DNA from: Pseudomonadota bacterium
Lineage (GTDB): Bacteria; Pseudomonadota; Gammaproteobacteria; Burkholderiales; Burkholderiaceae_C
Direction of reading: 5' to 3'
NCBI GenBank assembly: GCA_963205115.1
Contig: CAUJHV010000049.1
Coordinates: 310,001 to 374,000, forward strand
DNA: 64,000 nt
This document shows positions 50,012 through 60,562 of this stretch, piece after piece. A model generated the notes under the pieces. That model made no database searches. It saw only the letters and a program-made list of their open reading frames with translations, and had not been told where the DNA came from. The first letter of the stretch is position 1. Each line of letters starts with the position of its first letter. A program made the translations under genes and the position numbers.

Positions 50012-50713
50012 ATGACCATCCGTCCACGCATCACTGACCCTCAGGCCATTCCCGTCCTCCGCACGGACGCGCACCTGCCGCCCGTGCCGTTGCAACAGAT
50101 GCAGCCGCAGCGCCTGCGCAACCTGTTCAGTCAGCCACTGGACTGGCTGCCCGAATGGCCCGGCGACGGCCGCCCCCTCATCGAGCGCGCACCCACCGAG
50201 GCGGCGGTGCTGGTGCCGCTGGTGCAGCGCCCTGACGGCCTCACCGTGCTGCTGACGCAGCGCACCGATCACCTGCACGACCACGCCGGGCAGATCAGCT
50301 TCCCCGGCGGGCGGCGTGACGCCGAGGACGTGGACGCCATCGCCACGGCGCTGCGTGAGACCGAAGAAGAGGTCGGCCTGGCACGGCGCCACATCGAGAT
50401 CATCGGCCACCTGCCCGCCTACACCACGGTGACGCAATATGTCGTGACGCCGGTGGTGGCGCTGGTGCAGCCGCCGTTCGAGTTGCATCTGGACAGCTTC
50501 GAAGTGGCCGAGGCCTTCGAGGTGCCGCTGGCCTTCTTGATGTCGCCGGCACATCACCGCCTGCATCGCGTCGAGTTCGAAGGCGAAAGCCGGCAGTTCC
50601 TCTCGATGCCCTGGCAGCGCGACGGCCGCGAGTACTTCATCTGGGGCGCCACTGCCGCCATGTTGCGCAACCTCTACGGCTTCCTTTCCGCCGCGCAAGG
50701 GCAGGGGCGCTGA
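50012..50713 (+). CDS. CoA pyrophosphatase (Nudix, NudL/YeaB family)
   Basis: This 233-residue Nudix hydrolase of the CoA-diphosphatase group has the NuCoA-type segment LLTQRTDHLHDHAGQISFPG ahead of the Nudix box (GGRRDAED, then TALRETEEEVGL). ATG 50012 is used; the earlier frame is only a leader. CoA or its acyl derivatives are the expected substrates, as in family members. Confidence 0.93.
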   Translation: MTIRPRITDPQAIPVLRTDAHLPPVPLQQMQPQRLRNLFSQPLDWLPEWPGDGRPLIERAPTEAAVLVPLVQRPDGLTVLLTQRTDHLHDHAGQISFPGGRRDAEDVDAIATALRETEEEVGLARRHIEIIGHLPAYTTVTQYVVTPVVALVQPPFELHLDSFEVAEAFEVPLAFLMSPAHHRLHRVEFEGESRQFLSMPWQRDGREYFIWGATAAMLRNLYGFLSAAQGQGR

Positions 50714-50762
50714 GCGTCCGCGCGGCGGGCGTGTCCACGGGCGCTGGCTATCATCCGACGCG

Positions 50763-51752
50763 ATGAGCTTCCTGGCCGTTCTCTTCGCCCTGTTGATCGA
50801 GCAGTTGCGCCCCATGCCGCGCGACAACGCGATCCTGCACGGGCTGCGCGCCTGGGTCGGCTGGGTGGGCCGCAATTTCGACGCCGGCAAGCCGCACCAC
50901 GCGTGGATCGTCTGGGCGGTGTCGGTGCTGGTGCCGACGGCGCTGGCGGCCGGCCTGTACATGCTGGTGGCGAACTACAGCCTGCTTGCCGGGCTGGCGG
51001 TGGATGTGGCAGTGCTCTACATCACTTTGGGCTTCCGGCAGTTCAGCCACTATTTCACCGACATCCGTGACGCGCTGGACCGCGGCGACGAGAGCGAGGC
51101 GCGCCGGCTGCTCGCCGAATGGCGCCACCTGGACGCCAGCGAGCTGCCGCGCACCGAGGAGCTGCGCCACGTCATCGAGCACTCGCTGCTGGCCGCGCAC
51201 CGGCATGTCTTCGGCGTGTTCTTCTGGTTTGTCGTGTTCTCGGCGCTGGGCCTTGGCCCTGCTGGCGCGGTGCTTTACCGCATGGCCGAATTCGTGCGGC
51301 GCTACTGGGCCTACCGCCAGCACGCGCTGGACGCGCCGATCAACGAAGGCCTGCGCGACCTCGTCGCCCGGATCTTCGGCTGGCTCGATCACCTGCCGGC
51401 GCGTCTGACGGCCTTCGGCTTCGCGGTCGTGGGCAACTTCGAAGAAGCCATCAACGGCTGGCGGCGCGACGCCGGGCTGTGGAGACATCCCAACGAAGGC
51501 ATCATCCTGGCCGCCGCGGCCGGGGCTGTAGGCGTGCAGCTGGGCGGTCGTGCGCCGCCGGGCGTGACGCCGGACCGCTCCAAGACCTTTGCTGCGGGTG
51601 CGCCCAGCGACACCGGCGCCGCCGAGGGCTCCACGCCCGGCATCCCGCCACAGATGGGCCACCTGCAGAGCATGGTCGGCCTGGTCTGGCGCTCGGTGAT
51701 CCTGTGGATGCTGCTGCTGGCGCTGATGACGCTGGCCAGCGTGGCGAAGTGA
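50763..51752 (+). CDS. CobD/CbiB-like membrane protein
   Basis: This 329-residue inner-membrane protein is related to CobD/CbiB, the adenosylcobinamide-phosphate synthase. It has about four to five helices and PINEGLRDLVARIFGWLDHLPARL in the middle. There are no cobalamin genes nearby. It also resembles AmpE-like regulators, so the cobalamin role is uncertain. Confidence 0.75.
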   Translation: MSFLAVLFALLIEQLRPMPRDNAILHGLRAWVGWVGRNFDAGKPHHAWIVWAVSVLVPTALAAGLYMLVANYSLLAGLAVDVAVLYITLGFRQFSHYFTDIRDALDRGDESEARRLLAEWRHLDASELPRTEELRHVIEHSLLAAHRHVFGVFFWFVVFSALGLGPAGAVLYRMAEFVRRYWAYRQHALDAPINEGLRDLVARIFGWLDHLPARLTAFGFAVVGNFEEAINGWRRDAGLWRHPNEGIILAAAAGAVGVQLGGRAPPGVTPDRSKTFAAGAPSDTGAAEGSTPGIPPQMGHLQSMVGLVWRSVILWMLLLALMTLASVAK

Positions 51753-51825
51753 CGGATCGGTCTGCGGCTGACGTGCGCCGTCGGGATTCGGCCATCACCC
51801 CGACCGGCTGATCACACCGCGCCTG

Positions 51826-51841
51826 GCCGGCAAGCGCCGGC
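51826..51841. terminator. Hairpin between converging CobD-like and rsgA genes
   Basis: The stem GCCGGC/GCCGGC with loop AAGC directly abuts the rsgA stop. It has no T-run and is short, so only weak support as a terminator. Confidence 0.35.
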
Positions 51842-52750
51842 TCAATACCGCGTGACCGACAACTCGTCGAACAGCTCGCCGTAGATGCGGTAGCGGCTGG
51901 GCGCGATCTCCGCGCGTTCGGCGGCTGCACGGACCCCGCAGCCGGGCTCGTGGCGGTGCGTGCAGTTGTAGAAACGACAGTCACCCATATGCTTGGCGAA
52001 GTCCGGCATCAGGCCCGCCAGGTCGGCCGGGGCGATCTGCCGCAGGCCAAATTCCTGGAAACCCGGTGAATCGATCAGCGCACCTGCGTCCGGACCTTCG
52101 CCCAGCGCATACCAGGTCGTCGTGGTCGTCGTGTGGCGGCCGGCATTCAACGCCAGCGAGATCTCGCCCACCTGCGCGGAAGCCTGCGGCACGCAGCGGT
52201 TGATCAGCGTGCTCTTGCCCATGCCGCTGGGGCCCAGTACCAGCGTCGTGCGGCCTTGCAGCAGGGGCTGCAGCGTCTGCAGCGAGCCCTGCGGATCGGC
52301 CTTCAACGCCATCTCGACCACGTCGATGCCCATCGCTCGGTAGGGCGCCAGGCGCTCGCGCGCGGCGTCCACCGTGGGCAGGTCGGTCTTGTTCAGGCCG
52401 ATCCAGGCGGGCACGCCGGCGCTGGCCGCGGCGATGAGCGCACGCGCGAGCTGCGACTCGCTGAAGGGCGGCTCCACGGCCACCAGGATCAGCAGCGCAT
52501 CCAGGTTGGCGGCGAAGGACTTGGTGCGCCACTCGTCCTGGCGGAACAGCAGGTTGCGCCGCGCCTCGACGTGTTCGATCACACCTTCGTCGCCGGTGGG
52601 CTGCCAGCGCACGCGGTCGCCCACGACGGCTTCGGTCTTCTTGCCGCGCAAGTGACACAGCACGCGCGTGCCATCGGGTGTCTGCACGACGAGGTGGCGG
52701 CCGTGGGCACCCACGACGAGGCCCAGGTCCAGCGCCGCGAAGCGGCTCAA
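51842..52750 (-). CDS. rsgA: Ribosome small subunit-dependent GTPase RsgA
   Basis: This 302-residue circularly permuted GTPase acts in 30S maturation. It has an N-terminal OB-fold, then G4 GLNKTDLP, then G1 GPSGMGKSTL, and a zinc-binding end with CRFYNC and HEPGC. The start appears to be TTG 52750 because no ATG or GTG in frame precedes the OB-fold. This TTG overlaps the TGA of a 16-codon frame ([10 protein letters not shown]...) that itself overlaps the M48 stop. It is downstream of the M48 peptidase gene. Confidence 0.9.
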   Translation of the reverse strand: MSRFAALDLGLVVGAHGRHLVVQTPDGTRVLCHLRGKKTEAVVGDRVRWQPTGDEGVIEHVEARRNLLFRQDEWRTKSFAANLDALLILVAVEPPFSESQLARALIAAASAGVPAWIGLNKTDLPTVDAARERLAPYRAMGIDVVEMALKADPQGSLQTLQPLLQGRTTLVLGPSGMGKSTLINRCVPQASAQVGEISLALNAGRHTTTTTTWYALGEGPDAGALIDSPGFQEFGLRQIAPADLAGLMPDFAKHMGDCRFYNCTHRHEPGCGVRAAAERAEIAPSRYRIYGELFDELSVTRY

Positions 52751-52793
52751 AGCGACGCCTTGTCGAAGCGGGTCGCAGACAACAACACAGTGC

Positions 52794-54056
52794 TCATCGG
52801 GGCAAGGCGGCCAGACGCTCGGAGGCGGGCGGATGTGAGTAGTAGAAGCGCACGTACAGCGGATCGGGCGTCAGCGTCGAGGCGTTGTCCTCGTGCAGCT
52901 TCAGCAGCGCTTGCGCGAGGTCGTGGCCCGAGGCCTGCGCGCAGGCATAGGCATCGGCCTCGAACTCATGCCGCCGCGACACACGCGCCATCAGCGGCGA
53001 GAGGAAGAAGGTGAACGGCGGCAAGGCCAGCATGAACAGCAGCAGCGCCAGCGCATGGTTGGGCGCGTCGATATTCGGCTGCACGCCCAGCCCCGCGTAG
53101 AAGCCCAGCTGCCGCGTCAGCCAGCCCAGCAGCGCCAGGCCGGCCAGGCTCAGCAGGAACAGCGTGGCGATGCGCTTGAGCACGTGGCGGTGCTTGAAGT
53201 GGCCCAGCTCGTGCGCCAGCACAGCCTCGACCTCGCCGCCGTTCAGGCGCGACAGCAGCGTGTCGTAGAACACCACGCGCTTGGATGCGCCCAGGCCCGT
53301 GAAATAGGCGTTGCCGTGTGCCGAGCGCCGACTGCCGTCCATCACGAACAGGCCCTTGGCCGCGAAGCCGCAGCGCGTCATCAGGTTCTGCACGCGCGCC
53401 TTGAGCGTCTCGTCTTCCAGTGGTTTGAACTGGTTGAACATCGGCGCGATGACGGTGGGGTAGATCACCAGCAGCAGCAGGTTGAAGCCCATCCACGCGC
53501 CCCAGGCCCACAGCCACCACCAGGGCCCGGCCACGGCCATCAGCCACAGCACCAGCGCGAGCAGCGGCCCGCCGATGGCGATGCCCACGAGCGCGCCCTT
53601 GACCATGTCGATGACCCACAGCCGCGGCGTCATGCGGTTGAAGCCGAACTGCTGCTCGATGTGGAAGGTGCGGTGCCAGGCGAAGGGCAGGTCGATGAGC
53701 CCGCCGATCAGCGCAAACGCGCCCATCAGCACCAGCTGGTAGGCCATGTTGCCCCAGCGCGGTTGCACGGTTTCGAGCACCAGGCGGTTCAGCGCATCCA
53801 GCCCGCCCAGCAGCGTCCAGCCCAGCAGCAGCGCGGCGCCGACCGCCAGCTCCAGCAGCCCGAAGCGGCCCTTGGCCAGCGTGTAGTCCGCGGCCTTGCG
53901 GTGGGCCTCCGGCGTGACGCGGCCGGCGAAGGCCTCGGGCACGCTGTCGCGGTGCGCGGCCACGTGCCGCATCTGGCGCGTGGCCAGCCACAGCTGCGTG
54001 GCCAGCCACACCAGCACGGCCACGGAAAAGACGAGGGAGACAGTCCAGTGATTCAT
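52794..54056 (-). CDS. M48 family CAAX-type metallopeptidase (Ste24-like)
   Basis: This 420-residue integral membrane zinc peptidase has HELGH at 282-286 and a third zinc ligand in HEFEADAYA. An N-terminal helix region and about six membrane helices resemble Ste24/HtpX-related peptidases. Domain sequence [20 protein letters not shown] is typical. ATG 54056 is the family start. It probably acts in membrane protein quality control. It converges on nothing but is divergent from orn. Confidence 0.93.
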   Translation of the reverse strand: MNHWTVSLVFSVAVLVWLATQLWLATRQMRHVAAHRDSVPEAFAGRVTPEAHRKAADYTLAKGRFGLLELAVGAALLLGWTLLGGLDALNRLVLETVQPRWGNMAYQLVLMGAFALIGGLIDLPFAWHRTFHIEQQFGFNRMTPRLWVIDMVKGALVGIAIGGPLLALVLWLMAVAGPWWWLWAWGAWMGFNLLLLVIYPTVIAPMFNQFKPLEDETLKARVQNLMTRCGFAAKGLFVMDGSRRSAHGNAYFTGLGASKRVVFYDTLLSRLNGGEVEAVLAHELGHFKHRHVLKRIATLFLLSLAGLALLGWLTRQLGFYAGLGVQPNIDAPNHALALLLFMLALPPFTFFLSPLMARVSRRHEFEADAYACAQASGHDLAQALLKLHEDNASTLTPDPLYVRFYYSHPPASERLAALPR

Positions 54057-54163
54057 CGGATGCGCAGTGTAGGCGCCGGGCACAATCGGCGCGCCGTCCG
54101 GGTCAACGCACACACGTCCCCGCCCGACGGCCGCCGACGTTTCACCGAGGGAGAAAGCACCGC

Positions 54164-54724
54164 ATGAGCAGCACCGCACTGACCCGCAGCGAACACAACC
54201 TGATCTGGATCGACCTCGAGATGACGGGCCTGTACCCGGACACCGACCGCATCATCGAGATCGCCGTCGTCGTGACCGACCCGATGGTCAGCGTGCGCGT
54301 CGAAGGCCCCGTGATCGCCGTGCACCAGAGCGACGCCGTCATGGCCGGCATGGACGCCTGGAACACCGGCACCCACGGCCGCAGCGGCCTGACGGCGCGT
54401 GTGAAGGCCAGCACCATCGACGAGGCCGCGGCCGAGGCGCAGGTCATCGCCTTCCTCGACCAGTACGTGCCCAAGGGCAAGAGCCCCATGTGCGGCAACA
54501 GCATCTGCCAGGACCGCCGTTTCCTGGCCCGCACCATGCCCACGCTGGAAGCCTTCTTCCACTACCGCAACCTGGACGTGAGCACCCTGAAGGAACTGGC
54601 CCGCCGCTGGAAGCCCGCCGCGCTGGAAGGCTTCAAGAAGGCGCAGGCGCATACGGCGCTGGCGGACATCCACGAGTCGATCGACGAGTTGCTGCATTAC
54701 CGGACGCATTTGTTGGCGGTGTGA
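54164..54724 (+). CDS. orn: Oligoribonuclease
   Basis: This 186-residue DEDDh 3'-5' exonuclease degrades short RNA oligonucleotides and pGpG. The exo I motif is WIDLEMTGL (Asp17, Glu19), and later motifs include [12 protein letters not shown] and [12 protein letters not shown] with the catalytic His. It is divergent from the M48 gene. Confidence 0.97.
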   Translation: MSSTALTRSEHNLIWIDLEMTGLYPDTDRIIEIAVVVTDPMVSVRVEGPVIAVHQSDAVMAGMDAWNTGTHGRSGLTARVKASTIDEAAAEAQVIAFLDQYVPKGKSPMCGNSICQDRRFLARTMPTLEAFFHYRNLDVSTLKELARRWKPAALEGFKKAQAHTALADIHESIDELLHYRTHLLAV

Positions 54725-54797
54725 GCCCGTCGAGGCTCGCGATGGCCGCGCTGCGGTGTGCGCCTTCGACAGTTCTGCGGGAAAACCCGTCTTCGCA

Positions 54798-54803
54798 TAC
54801 AAT
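54798..54803 (+). promoter_or_regulatory. Candidate -10 upstream of rhlE
   Basis: TACAAT (in CATACAATG) is the best -10-like element in the leader. No -35 is recognisable. If real, the rhlE transcript would have a leader of about 335 bases. Confidence 0.3.
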
Positions 54804-54811
54804 GCCAGCTT

Positions 54812-54842
54812 CGGCCGGTGTGATCACCCGATCACCCGGCCG
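54812..54842 (+). terminator. Hairpin in the orn-rhlE intergenic region
   Basis: CGGCCGG-GTGATC pairs with GATCAC-CCGGCCG through a bulge and a short loop, followed by TTTCGTTC. It could be the orn terminator or an element of the rhlE leader. Confidence 0.5.
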
Positions 54843-55142
54843 TTTCGTTCATCCCCTCTGACCTTTCCCGGTGCCTCCGCTTTGCGCAGGTATCGCGGCC
54901 CGTAAGCAAGCGGTGCGGTCGGCGGCGATGCCGTCGCCTTGACTGTTTCCGATGCTGCGCGCGGCTGGCTCCCCTCTCACGGGCAGCGGCCTCGACGACG
55001 CAAGCGAATCGATCTCCCGGTGACTTGACCCTAGGGTCCGGTGGCGTGTTTGCGCCCGACGACCCCGGCGGCCTGTGCGTGTCCGCACCCTTCGTGGTGC
55101 GGCCGGATGCCGTCGGCTTGCGACTGAAAAAGAGAGTTAGAG

Positions 55143-56675
55143 ATGAGTTTCGAACCCCTGAACCTGCACGAGTCCCTGTCCCACGCCGTGCGCGACGCCG
55201 GCTACACCGAGGCCACGGAAGTGCAGCAGCGCGCCATCCCGCCGGCGCTGGAAGGCCGTGACCTGATGGTCTCGTCCAGCACCGGCAGCGGCAAGACCGC
55301 CAGCTTCATCCTGCCGGCGCTCACCCGCGTGCTGGCCGCCCGCAACGAGCCCGAGAAGCGCCGCGAAAAGGGCAGCGTCTCCGGCCCGCGCGTGCTGGTG
55401 CTGGTGCCCACCCGCGAACTGGCGATCCAGGTCTCCAAGGCCGCGATGACTTACGGCCGCCACGTGCGCGGCCTGCGCGTGGCCACGGTGGTCGGCGGCG
55501 TGCCTTACGGCCTGCAGCTGCGCCAGCTGAGCGGCCCGCTGGACATCCTGATCGCCACCCCCGGCCGTCTGATGGACCACATGCAGTCCGGCAAGGCCGT
55601 GCTGGCCAACGTCGAGATGCTGGTGCTGGACGAAGCCGACCGCATGCTGGACATGGGCTTCATCGACGACATCGGCTTCATCGCCCAGTCGCTGCCGGCC
55701 ACGCGCCAGACCGTGCTGTACAGCGCCACCTTCGGTGGTCACGTCGGCCGCCTGGCACAGGACCTGACGAAGGACCCGATGCGCGTGGACGTGTCTTCGC
55801 ACACCGACACGCACGCCAATATCGAGCAGCGCCTGCACTGGGCCGACGACCTGCAGCACAAGAATGCGCTGCTGGACCACATCCTGACCGGCCGCGAGGT
55901 CGAACAGGCGCTGATCTTCACGAGCACGCAGCGTGATGCCGACTCGCTGGCCGACCGCCTGGCCGACATGGGCCACGCCGTCGCCTCGCTGCACGGCGGC
56001 ATGCCGCAAGGCCGCCGCAACCGCGTGCTGCAGGGCTTGCGCTCGCGCCAGCTGCGCGTGCTGGTGGCCACCGATGTCGCCGCGCGCGGCATCGACGTGC
56101 CGACCATCAGCCACGTCATCAACTACGGTCTGCCGATGAAGGCCGAGGACTACGTGCACCGCATCGGCCGCACGGGCCGTGCCGGCCGTTCGGGCCTGGC
56201 GGTGACGCTGGCCGAGCGCCGCGACGTGGGCATGATCCAGCGCATCCAGCGCTTCACGACGCAGCGCATCGCCTCGGCGGTGATCGCCGGCCTCGAGCCC
56301 AAGCGCCCGGAGCCGAGCGACCGTCCGCAGACGCCGTTCGGCCAGAAGAAGACCTTTGGCGGCCGTGGCGGCAAGCCCAGCTTCGGTGGCCGTCCGGGTG
56401 GCGACTTCGAGCACCGTTCCTTCGGCGGTCCGGCGCGTGCCGCCGGTCCGTTCGGTGGACACGCGCCGCATGGCGGCAACGATGCCGCCCGCGGCCCGCG
56501 CGGCCATCATGTCGAGGGCGGCCATGCCGGTCCTCGCGACGGCCATGCGCCGTTCGCCAAGCCGGCCCACCACGGTGCCCACGCGCCGCACGCCAGCCAT
56601 GGCGCGCCGCGCAAGGGTGGACCCAAGCCGGCCGCCGGTGCGCGCAAGCCCTGGGGCCCGCGTCCCGCACGCTGA
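55143..56675 (+). CDS. rhlE: DEAD-box RNA helicase RhlE-like
   Basis: This 510-residue ATP-dependent RNA helicase has SSTGSGKTASF (45-55), DEAD in LVLDEADRMLD, SAT in LYSATFGG, and HRIGRTGRAGR. The C-terminal tail from about residue 395 is basic and rich in Gly, Pro and His, probably for RNA binding and condensation. GAGAG lies before the ATG. RhlE-type helicases act in rRNA and mRNA metabolism. Confidence 0.95.
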   Translation: MSFEPLNLHESLSHAVRDAGYTEATEVQQRAIPPALEGRDLMVSSSTGSGKTASFILPALTRVLAARNEPEKRREKGSVSGPRVLVLVPTRELAIQVSKAAMTYGRHVRGLRVATVVGGVPYGLQLRQLSGPLDILIATPGRLMDHMQSGKAVLANVEMLVLDEADRMLDMGFIDDIGFIAQSLPATRQTVLYSATFGGHVGRLAQDLTKDPMRVDVSSHTDTHANIEQRLHWADDLQHKNALLDHILTGREVEQALIFTSTQRDADSLADRLADMGHAVASLHGGMPQGRRNRVLQGLRSRQLRVLVATDVAARGIDVPTISHVINYGLPMKAEDYVHRIGRTGRAGRSGLAVTLAERRDVGMIQRIQRFTTQRIASAVIAGLEPKRPEPSDRPQTPFGQKKTFGGRGGKPSFGGRPGGDFEHRSFGGPARAAGPFGGHAPHGGNDAARGPRGHHVEGGHAGPRDGHAPFAKPAHHGAHAPHASHGAPRKGGPKPAAGARKPWGPRPAR

Positions 56676-56706
56676 GCGCTGAGCCCGAAGCCCGCACGGC
56701 GGCGCG

Positions 56707-56781
56707 GGCAGACTCCGGTCTGCCACGCGTGTGTGGGCTTCTGGTGTGACCGGGCGCGCGACCTGCGCGCCCGTGCTTTTT
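56707..56781 (+). terminator. Two-hairpin terminator after rhlE
   Basis: A first hairpin GGCAGAC/GTCTGCC with loop TCCG is at 56707-56724. A second, CGGGCGCGC/GCGCGCCCG with a 5-base loop, is at 56751-56773 and is followed by TGCTTTTTG. The second is a good rho-independent terminator. Confidence 0.85.
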
Positions 56782-56802
56782 GTGACCCGCGTCGACGCGG
56801 GT

Positions 56803-57312
56803 CTACGCCGTCTCGGTGCCCACGCGCCTGCGCATGGTGATGCTCGTCGGCCGGTCGTAACCCGCGTGTGCGGTTTTCGCCACCGTCTCGAAGCCCAGCG
56901 CCGCGAATGTCGCGTGGTTCTCGACCAGCTCGATGCGCGTCTGCAACTCGAGGAACGCCCGGCCCTGTGCCCGCGCCACACCCTCCGCACACGCCATGAT
57001 CTGCCGCGCGAGCCCTCGTCCGCGCATCCGCGCAGCCACGGCCAGCTTGCCGACATACACGCAGCCCGGCCGCAGCGCCGCGTAGGCGCAACCCACCAAG
57101 GCGTCGCCTTCGGTGGCAACGATCAGCGTTTCCTCGCGGGCCTTGGCTTGCAGTTCGGCCACGCCCAGCGCATGCAGTGCCGTGGGCGGATCGCCCCGCC
57201 CGTCCATGTACGCGAAGGACGCCTGCAGCAAGTCCAGCAGCGTGGCCCAACGGTTGAAATCAGCCGGCGCCACCTCGACCCGAACGGGTGCCATGGCCGC
57301 GGCTTCCGTCAT
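56803..57312 (-). CDS. GNAT family acetyltransferase
   Basis: This 169-residue cytosolic N-acetyltransferase has the acetyl-CoA motif VGKLAVAARMRGRGLARQIM and a C-terminal NHATFAALGFETVAKTAHAGYD. Start at ATG 57312 or 57294. It lies between rhlE and the FKBP gene, probably at the end of the gluQRS-fkbP operon. Substrate unknown. Confidence 0.88.
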   Translation of the reverse strand: MTEAAAMAPVRVEVAPADFNRWATLLDLLQASFAYMDGRGDPPTALHALGVAELQAKAREETLIVATEGDALVGCAYAALRPGCVYVGKLAVAARMRGRGLARQIMACAEGVARAQGRAFLELQTRIELVENHATFAALGFETVAKTAHAGYDRPTSITMRRRVGTETA

Positions 57313-57353
57313 CGGGCCACGCGTGTGTGGATGGCTGGCGGCGCGCTGCGGGC

Positions 57354-57707
57354 TCAGACGCCCAGCAGTTCCACTTCGAACTTCAGCGTTGCATTCGGCG
57401 GAATCACGCCGCCGGCGCCGCGTGCGCCGTAGCCCAGCTGCGGCGGAATGATCAGCACGCGCGTGCCGCCGACCTGCATGCCCTGCACGCCTTCGTCCCA
57501 GCCACCGATGACTTCGCCGCCGCCCAGGTGGAAGCTGAACGGCTGGCCGCGGTCCTTGCTGGAGTCGAACTTGCGGCCCTGCTGGCCGTCCTGCCACAGC
57601 CAGCCGGTGTAGTGCACGCGCACGCGCTGGCCGGCTTGCGCCGTCGCGCCGGTGCCGGCGGTGGTGTCTTCGTATTGCAGGCCCGAGGCCGTGGTCGTCA
57701 TGCTCAT
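57354..57707 (-). CDS. FKBP-type peptidyl-prolyl cis-trans isomerase
   Basis: This 117-residue single-domain FKBP has no signal peptide, so acts in the cytosol. Active-site sequence includes [27 protein letters not shown] and [18 protein letters not shown]. The start overlaps the gluQRS stop (ATGA). Translation coupling to a tRNA-modifying enzyme is probably only an operon convenience. Confidence 0.95.
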   Translation of the reverse strand: MSMTTTASGLQYEDTTAGTGATAQAGQRVRVHYTGWLWQDGQQGRKFDSSKDRGQPFSFHLGGGEVIGGWDEGVQGMQVGGTRVLIIPPQLGYGARGAGGVIPPNATLKFEVELLGV

Positions 57708-58639
57708 GGGGTTCGTTCCGTTGAAGCGGTGGAAGGCGCGGCGCTGGCCGCGGCCCAGGAAGCCAGGATTGTGGGCCAGCGCGAGACCGCTTCGGCGCGC
57801 CAGTCGGCAGCCGTGGCGGCCGTGTGGTGCAGGCCCAGCACCGCGCCGGCGGCGCGCAGCGCGCCCAGGGCGTCGCGTGTGTCCACGGCCTGCGCACCGT
57901 TCTGCTTGCTGAGCTTGTGGCCGTCCGCCGCCATGACCAGCGGCGTGTGCAGGTAGCGCGGTGTGGGCAGGCCCAGCGCGCGCTGCAGGCGGATCTGCCG
58001 TGGCGTGTTGTCGGCCAGGTCCTCGCCGCGCACGACGTCGGTGATGCCCTGCTGCGCATCGTCCACCACCACGGCCAGCTGGTAGGCCCACAGGCCGTCG
58101 GCACGCCTGAGCACGAAATCGCCGACCGCGCGTTCGACGTCCTGCTGCTGTGCGCCCAGCCGGCGGTCGTGCCAGTGCAGCGTCGTGTCTTCGTGCGGCG
58201 CGGAGCGTGTGAGAAAGCGCCAGGCGCGTGCGGGTTGGCCGTGCAGCCCGTCGCGACAGGTGCCGGGGTAGACCCACTCACCGTCGCGTGCACGGGTGTG
58301 GCCGCGTGCGGCCAGGGCCTCGGCGATGGCCTTGCGCGTGCAGCCGCAGGGGTAGACGTGGCCGGCCTCCAGAAGCTGCTGCAGCGCCGCGGCGTAGGCG
58401 TCGCCACGGGTGGATTGCCGCCAGGGCGGCTCGTCGGGCAGCAGGCCCATGTCCGTCAGCTGCGCGAGGATCTGTGTGTCGGCGCCGGGCACGCAGCGCG
58501 GGCCGTCCACATCCTCGATGCGCACGAGCCAGCGGCCGCTGGCCGCGCGTGCATCGAGCCAGCTGGCCAGCGCAGCCACCAGCGAGCCGGCGTGCAGCGC
58601 GCCGGTGGGCGAGGGGGCGAAGCGGCCGATGTAGCCCAT
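57704..58639 (-). CDS. gluQ: Glutamyl-Q tRNA(Asp) synthetase
   Basis: This 311-residue truncated GluRS paralogue charges queuosine on tRNA-Asp with glutamate. It has the start [17 protein letters not shown] with the HIGH-like box, the zinc site YPCGCTRK plus a later GTC, and the KMSKS-like KLSKQN. There is no anticodon-binding domain, as expected. ATG 58639 is the family start. Confidence 0.95.
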   Translation of the reverse strand: MGYIGRFAPSPTGALHAGSLVAALASWLDARAASGRWLVRIEDVDGPRCVPGADTQILAQLTDMGLLPDEPPWRQSTRGDAYAAALQQLLEAGHVYPCGCTRKAIAEALAARGHTRARDGEWVYPGTCRDGLHGQPARAWRFLTRSAPHEDTTLHWHDRRLGAQQQDVERAVGDFVLRRADGLWAYQLAVVVDDAQQGITDVVRGEDLADNTPRQIRLQRALGLPTPRYLHTPLVMAADGHKLSKQNGAQAVDTRDALGALRAAGAVLGLHHTAATAADWRAEAVSRWPTILASWAAASAAPSTASTERTP

Positions 58640-58703
58640 CAGTTCAAACGTGGTCGATTCCTGGCCCGACCTACCGATGGCGGCAGTCGCGTGGCCACAC
58701 GCG

Positions 58704-59678
58704 CTACCGCAGCGGCCCCGCGTGCCGCTCCAGCAGCGCACGCCGCGTGGTCGGGCTGGCCAGTTGCTGCAGCCACCACTGCAGCGCCTTGCCCAGACCC
58801 AGCGCGCCGCGATCGGCTCGCCAGGCGTAGTGCAGATGCGCGGTGTAGCTGCCGGTGGCGGTCTGGCGCTGCACCAGGTGCCCGGCCTCGAGATGCGGCC
58901 GCGCGAGCGGCTCGGGGATGTAGCCGCAGCCCAGGCCGCGCAGCAGCGCCTCGAGCTTGGCGCGCATCGACGGCACGGTCAGCACGTCCTGGCCGGGCAG
59001 CAGATTGACGGTGATGGGCGACAGCCGTTGCGCCGTATCCGCCACGGCTACCGCGCGGTGGTGCACCAGCACGTCGTGGTCGATGGGCTCGGCGGCTGTG
59101 GCCAGCGCGTGGTGCGGCGCGACGCAGAAGACAAACGGCAGGTCGCCGATGGGCTGCAGTTCGATCGATCCGGGGTTGGGGTGGGTCGCGGGCACGCCGA
59201 TGGCCAGATCGGCCTGGCCCGAGACCAGCGCCTCCCAGGTGCCGGCCAGCACGTCGCTGCGCAGGCGCAGCCGCGTGGCATGCCGCTGCTCGGCCTGCGC
59301 GCCGGTGCACAGGCCGCAGAAGCTCTCGACCAGTTCGAAGATGGTGGTGGGCGACAGCGCGTCGTCCACGCTGATCGACAAGGCCGCTTCCCAGCCGCTG
59401 GCCACGCGCTGCACGCGGTTGGCCACGGCGTCCATTTCCTGCAGCAGCCGGCGGCCTTCGTGCAGCAGCTCGCTGCCCGCGGCGGTGAGCTGCGCCTGGC
59501 GCGAGCTGCGGTCGAACAGCAGCACGTCCAGCGCGTCTTCCAGCTGACGCACGCTGTAGGTCAGCGCGGACGGCACCTTGCCCAGTTCACGCGCGGCGGC
59601 CGCAAAACTGCCGGTGCGCGCGATGGTGTCCATCATCATCAGCGCGTCGGGGGTGAGCACCTGGTATCGATTGGCCAT
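58704..59678 (-). CDS. LysR family transcriptional regulator
   Basis: This 324-residue regulator has an N-terminal winged helix (about 7-66, [20 protein letters not shown], then [13 protein letters not shown]) and a LysR substrate-binding domain. It is divergent from a pirin gene with about 100 bases between the starts, where its operator is expected. The most probable target is that pirin gene. The inducer is unknown. Confidence 0.93.
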   Translation of the reverse strand: MANRYQVLTPDALMMMDTIARTGSFAAAARELGKVPSALTYSVRQLEDALDVLLFDRSSRQAQLTAAGSELLHEGRRLLQEMDAVANRVQRVASGWEAALSISVDDALSPTTIFELVESFCGLCTGAQAEQRHATRLRLRSDVLAGTWEALVSGQADLAIGVPATHPNPGSIELQPIGDLPFVFCVAPHHALATAAEPIDHDVLVHHRAVAVADTAQRLSPITVNLLPGQDVLTVPSMRAKLEALLRGLGCGYIPEPLARPHLEAGHLVQRQTATGSYTAHLHYAWRADRGALGLGKALQWWLQQLASPTTRRALLERHAGPLR

Positions 59679-59777
59679 GGCCGCATTGTCTTCAATCGGC
59701 TTGAACCCCGTCATCAACCGTGTGGGGCCGATGGTGGACCGTTTCGGCTGCACACTGGCTGCAGACAGGAGATACCC

Positions 59778-60482
<705 letters not shown>

Positions 60483-60562
60483 GCGAGACGGCCGCGGCGG
60501 CGCGCCATGAATAGGCCCCTGCCCACCTGGACAGGCGCCGACGCGGCGCTACAGTCGCGCCC

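Larger units (their letters stand above)
54725..55142 (+). other. Long leader region before rhlE
   Basis: No gene is seen in these 418 bases. A -10-like TACAAT is at 54798-54803. It is followed by an imperfect hairpin (54812-54842) and about 300 further bases of GC-rich leader. Long leaders on DEAD-box helicase genes often fold to control cold or autogenous expression. The hairpin may instead terminate orn. Confidence 0.55.

Noticed and set aside
56827..56895. GTAACC near 56867 as a third ECF promoter
   Set aside because: After 16 bases the sequence is GCCA, not CGAA, and it lies within the GNAT gene.
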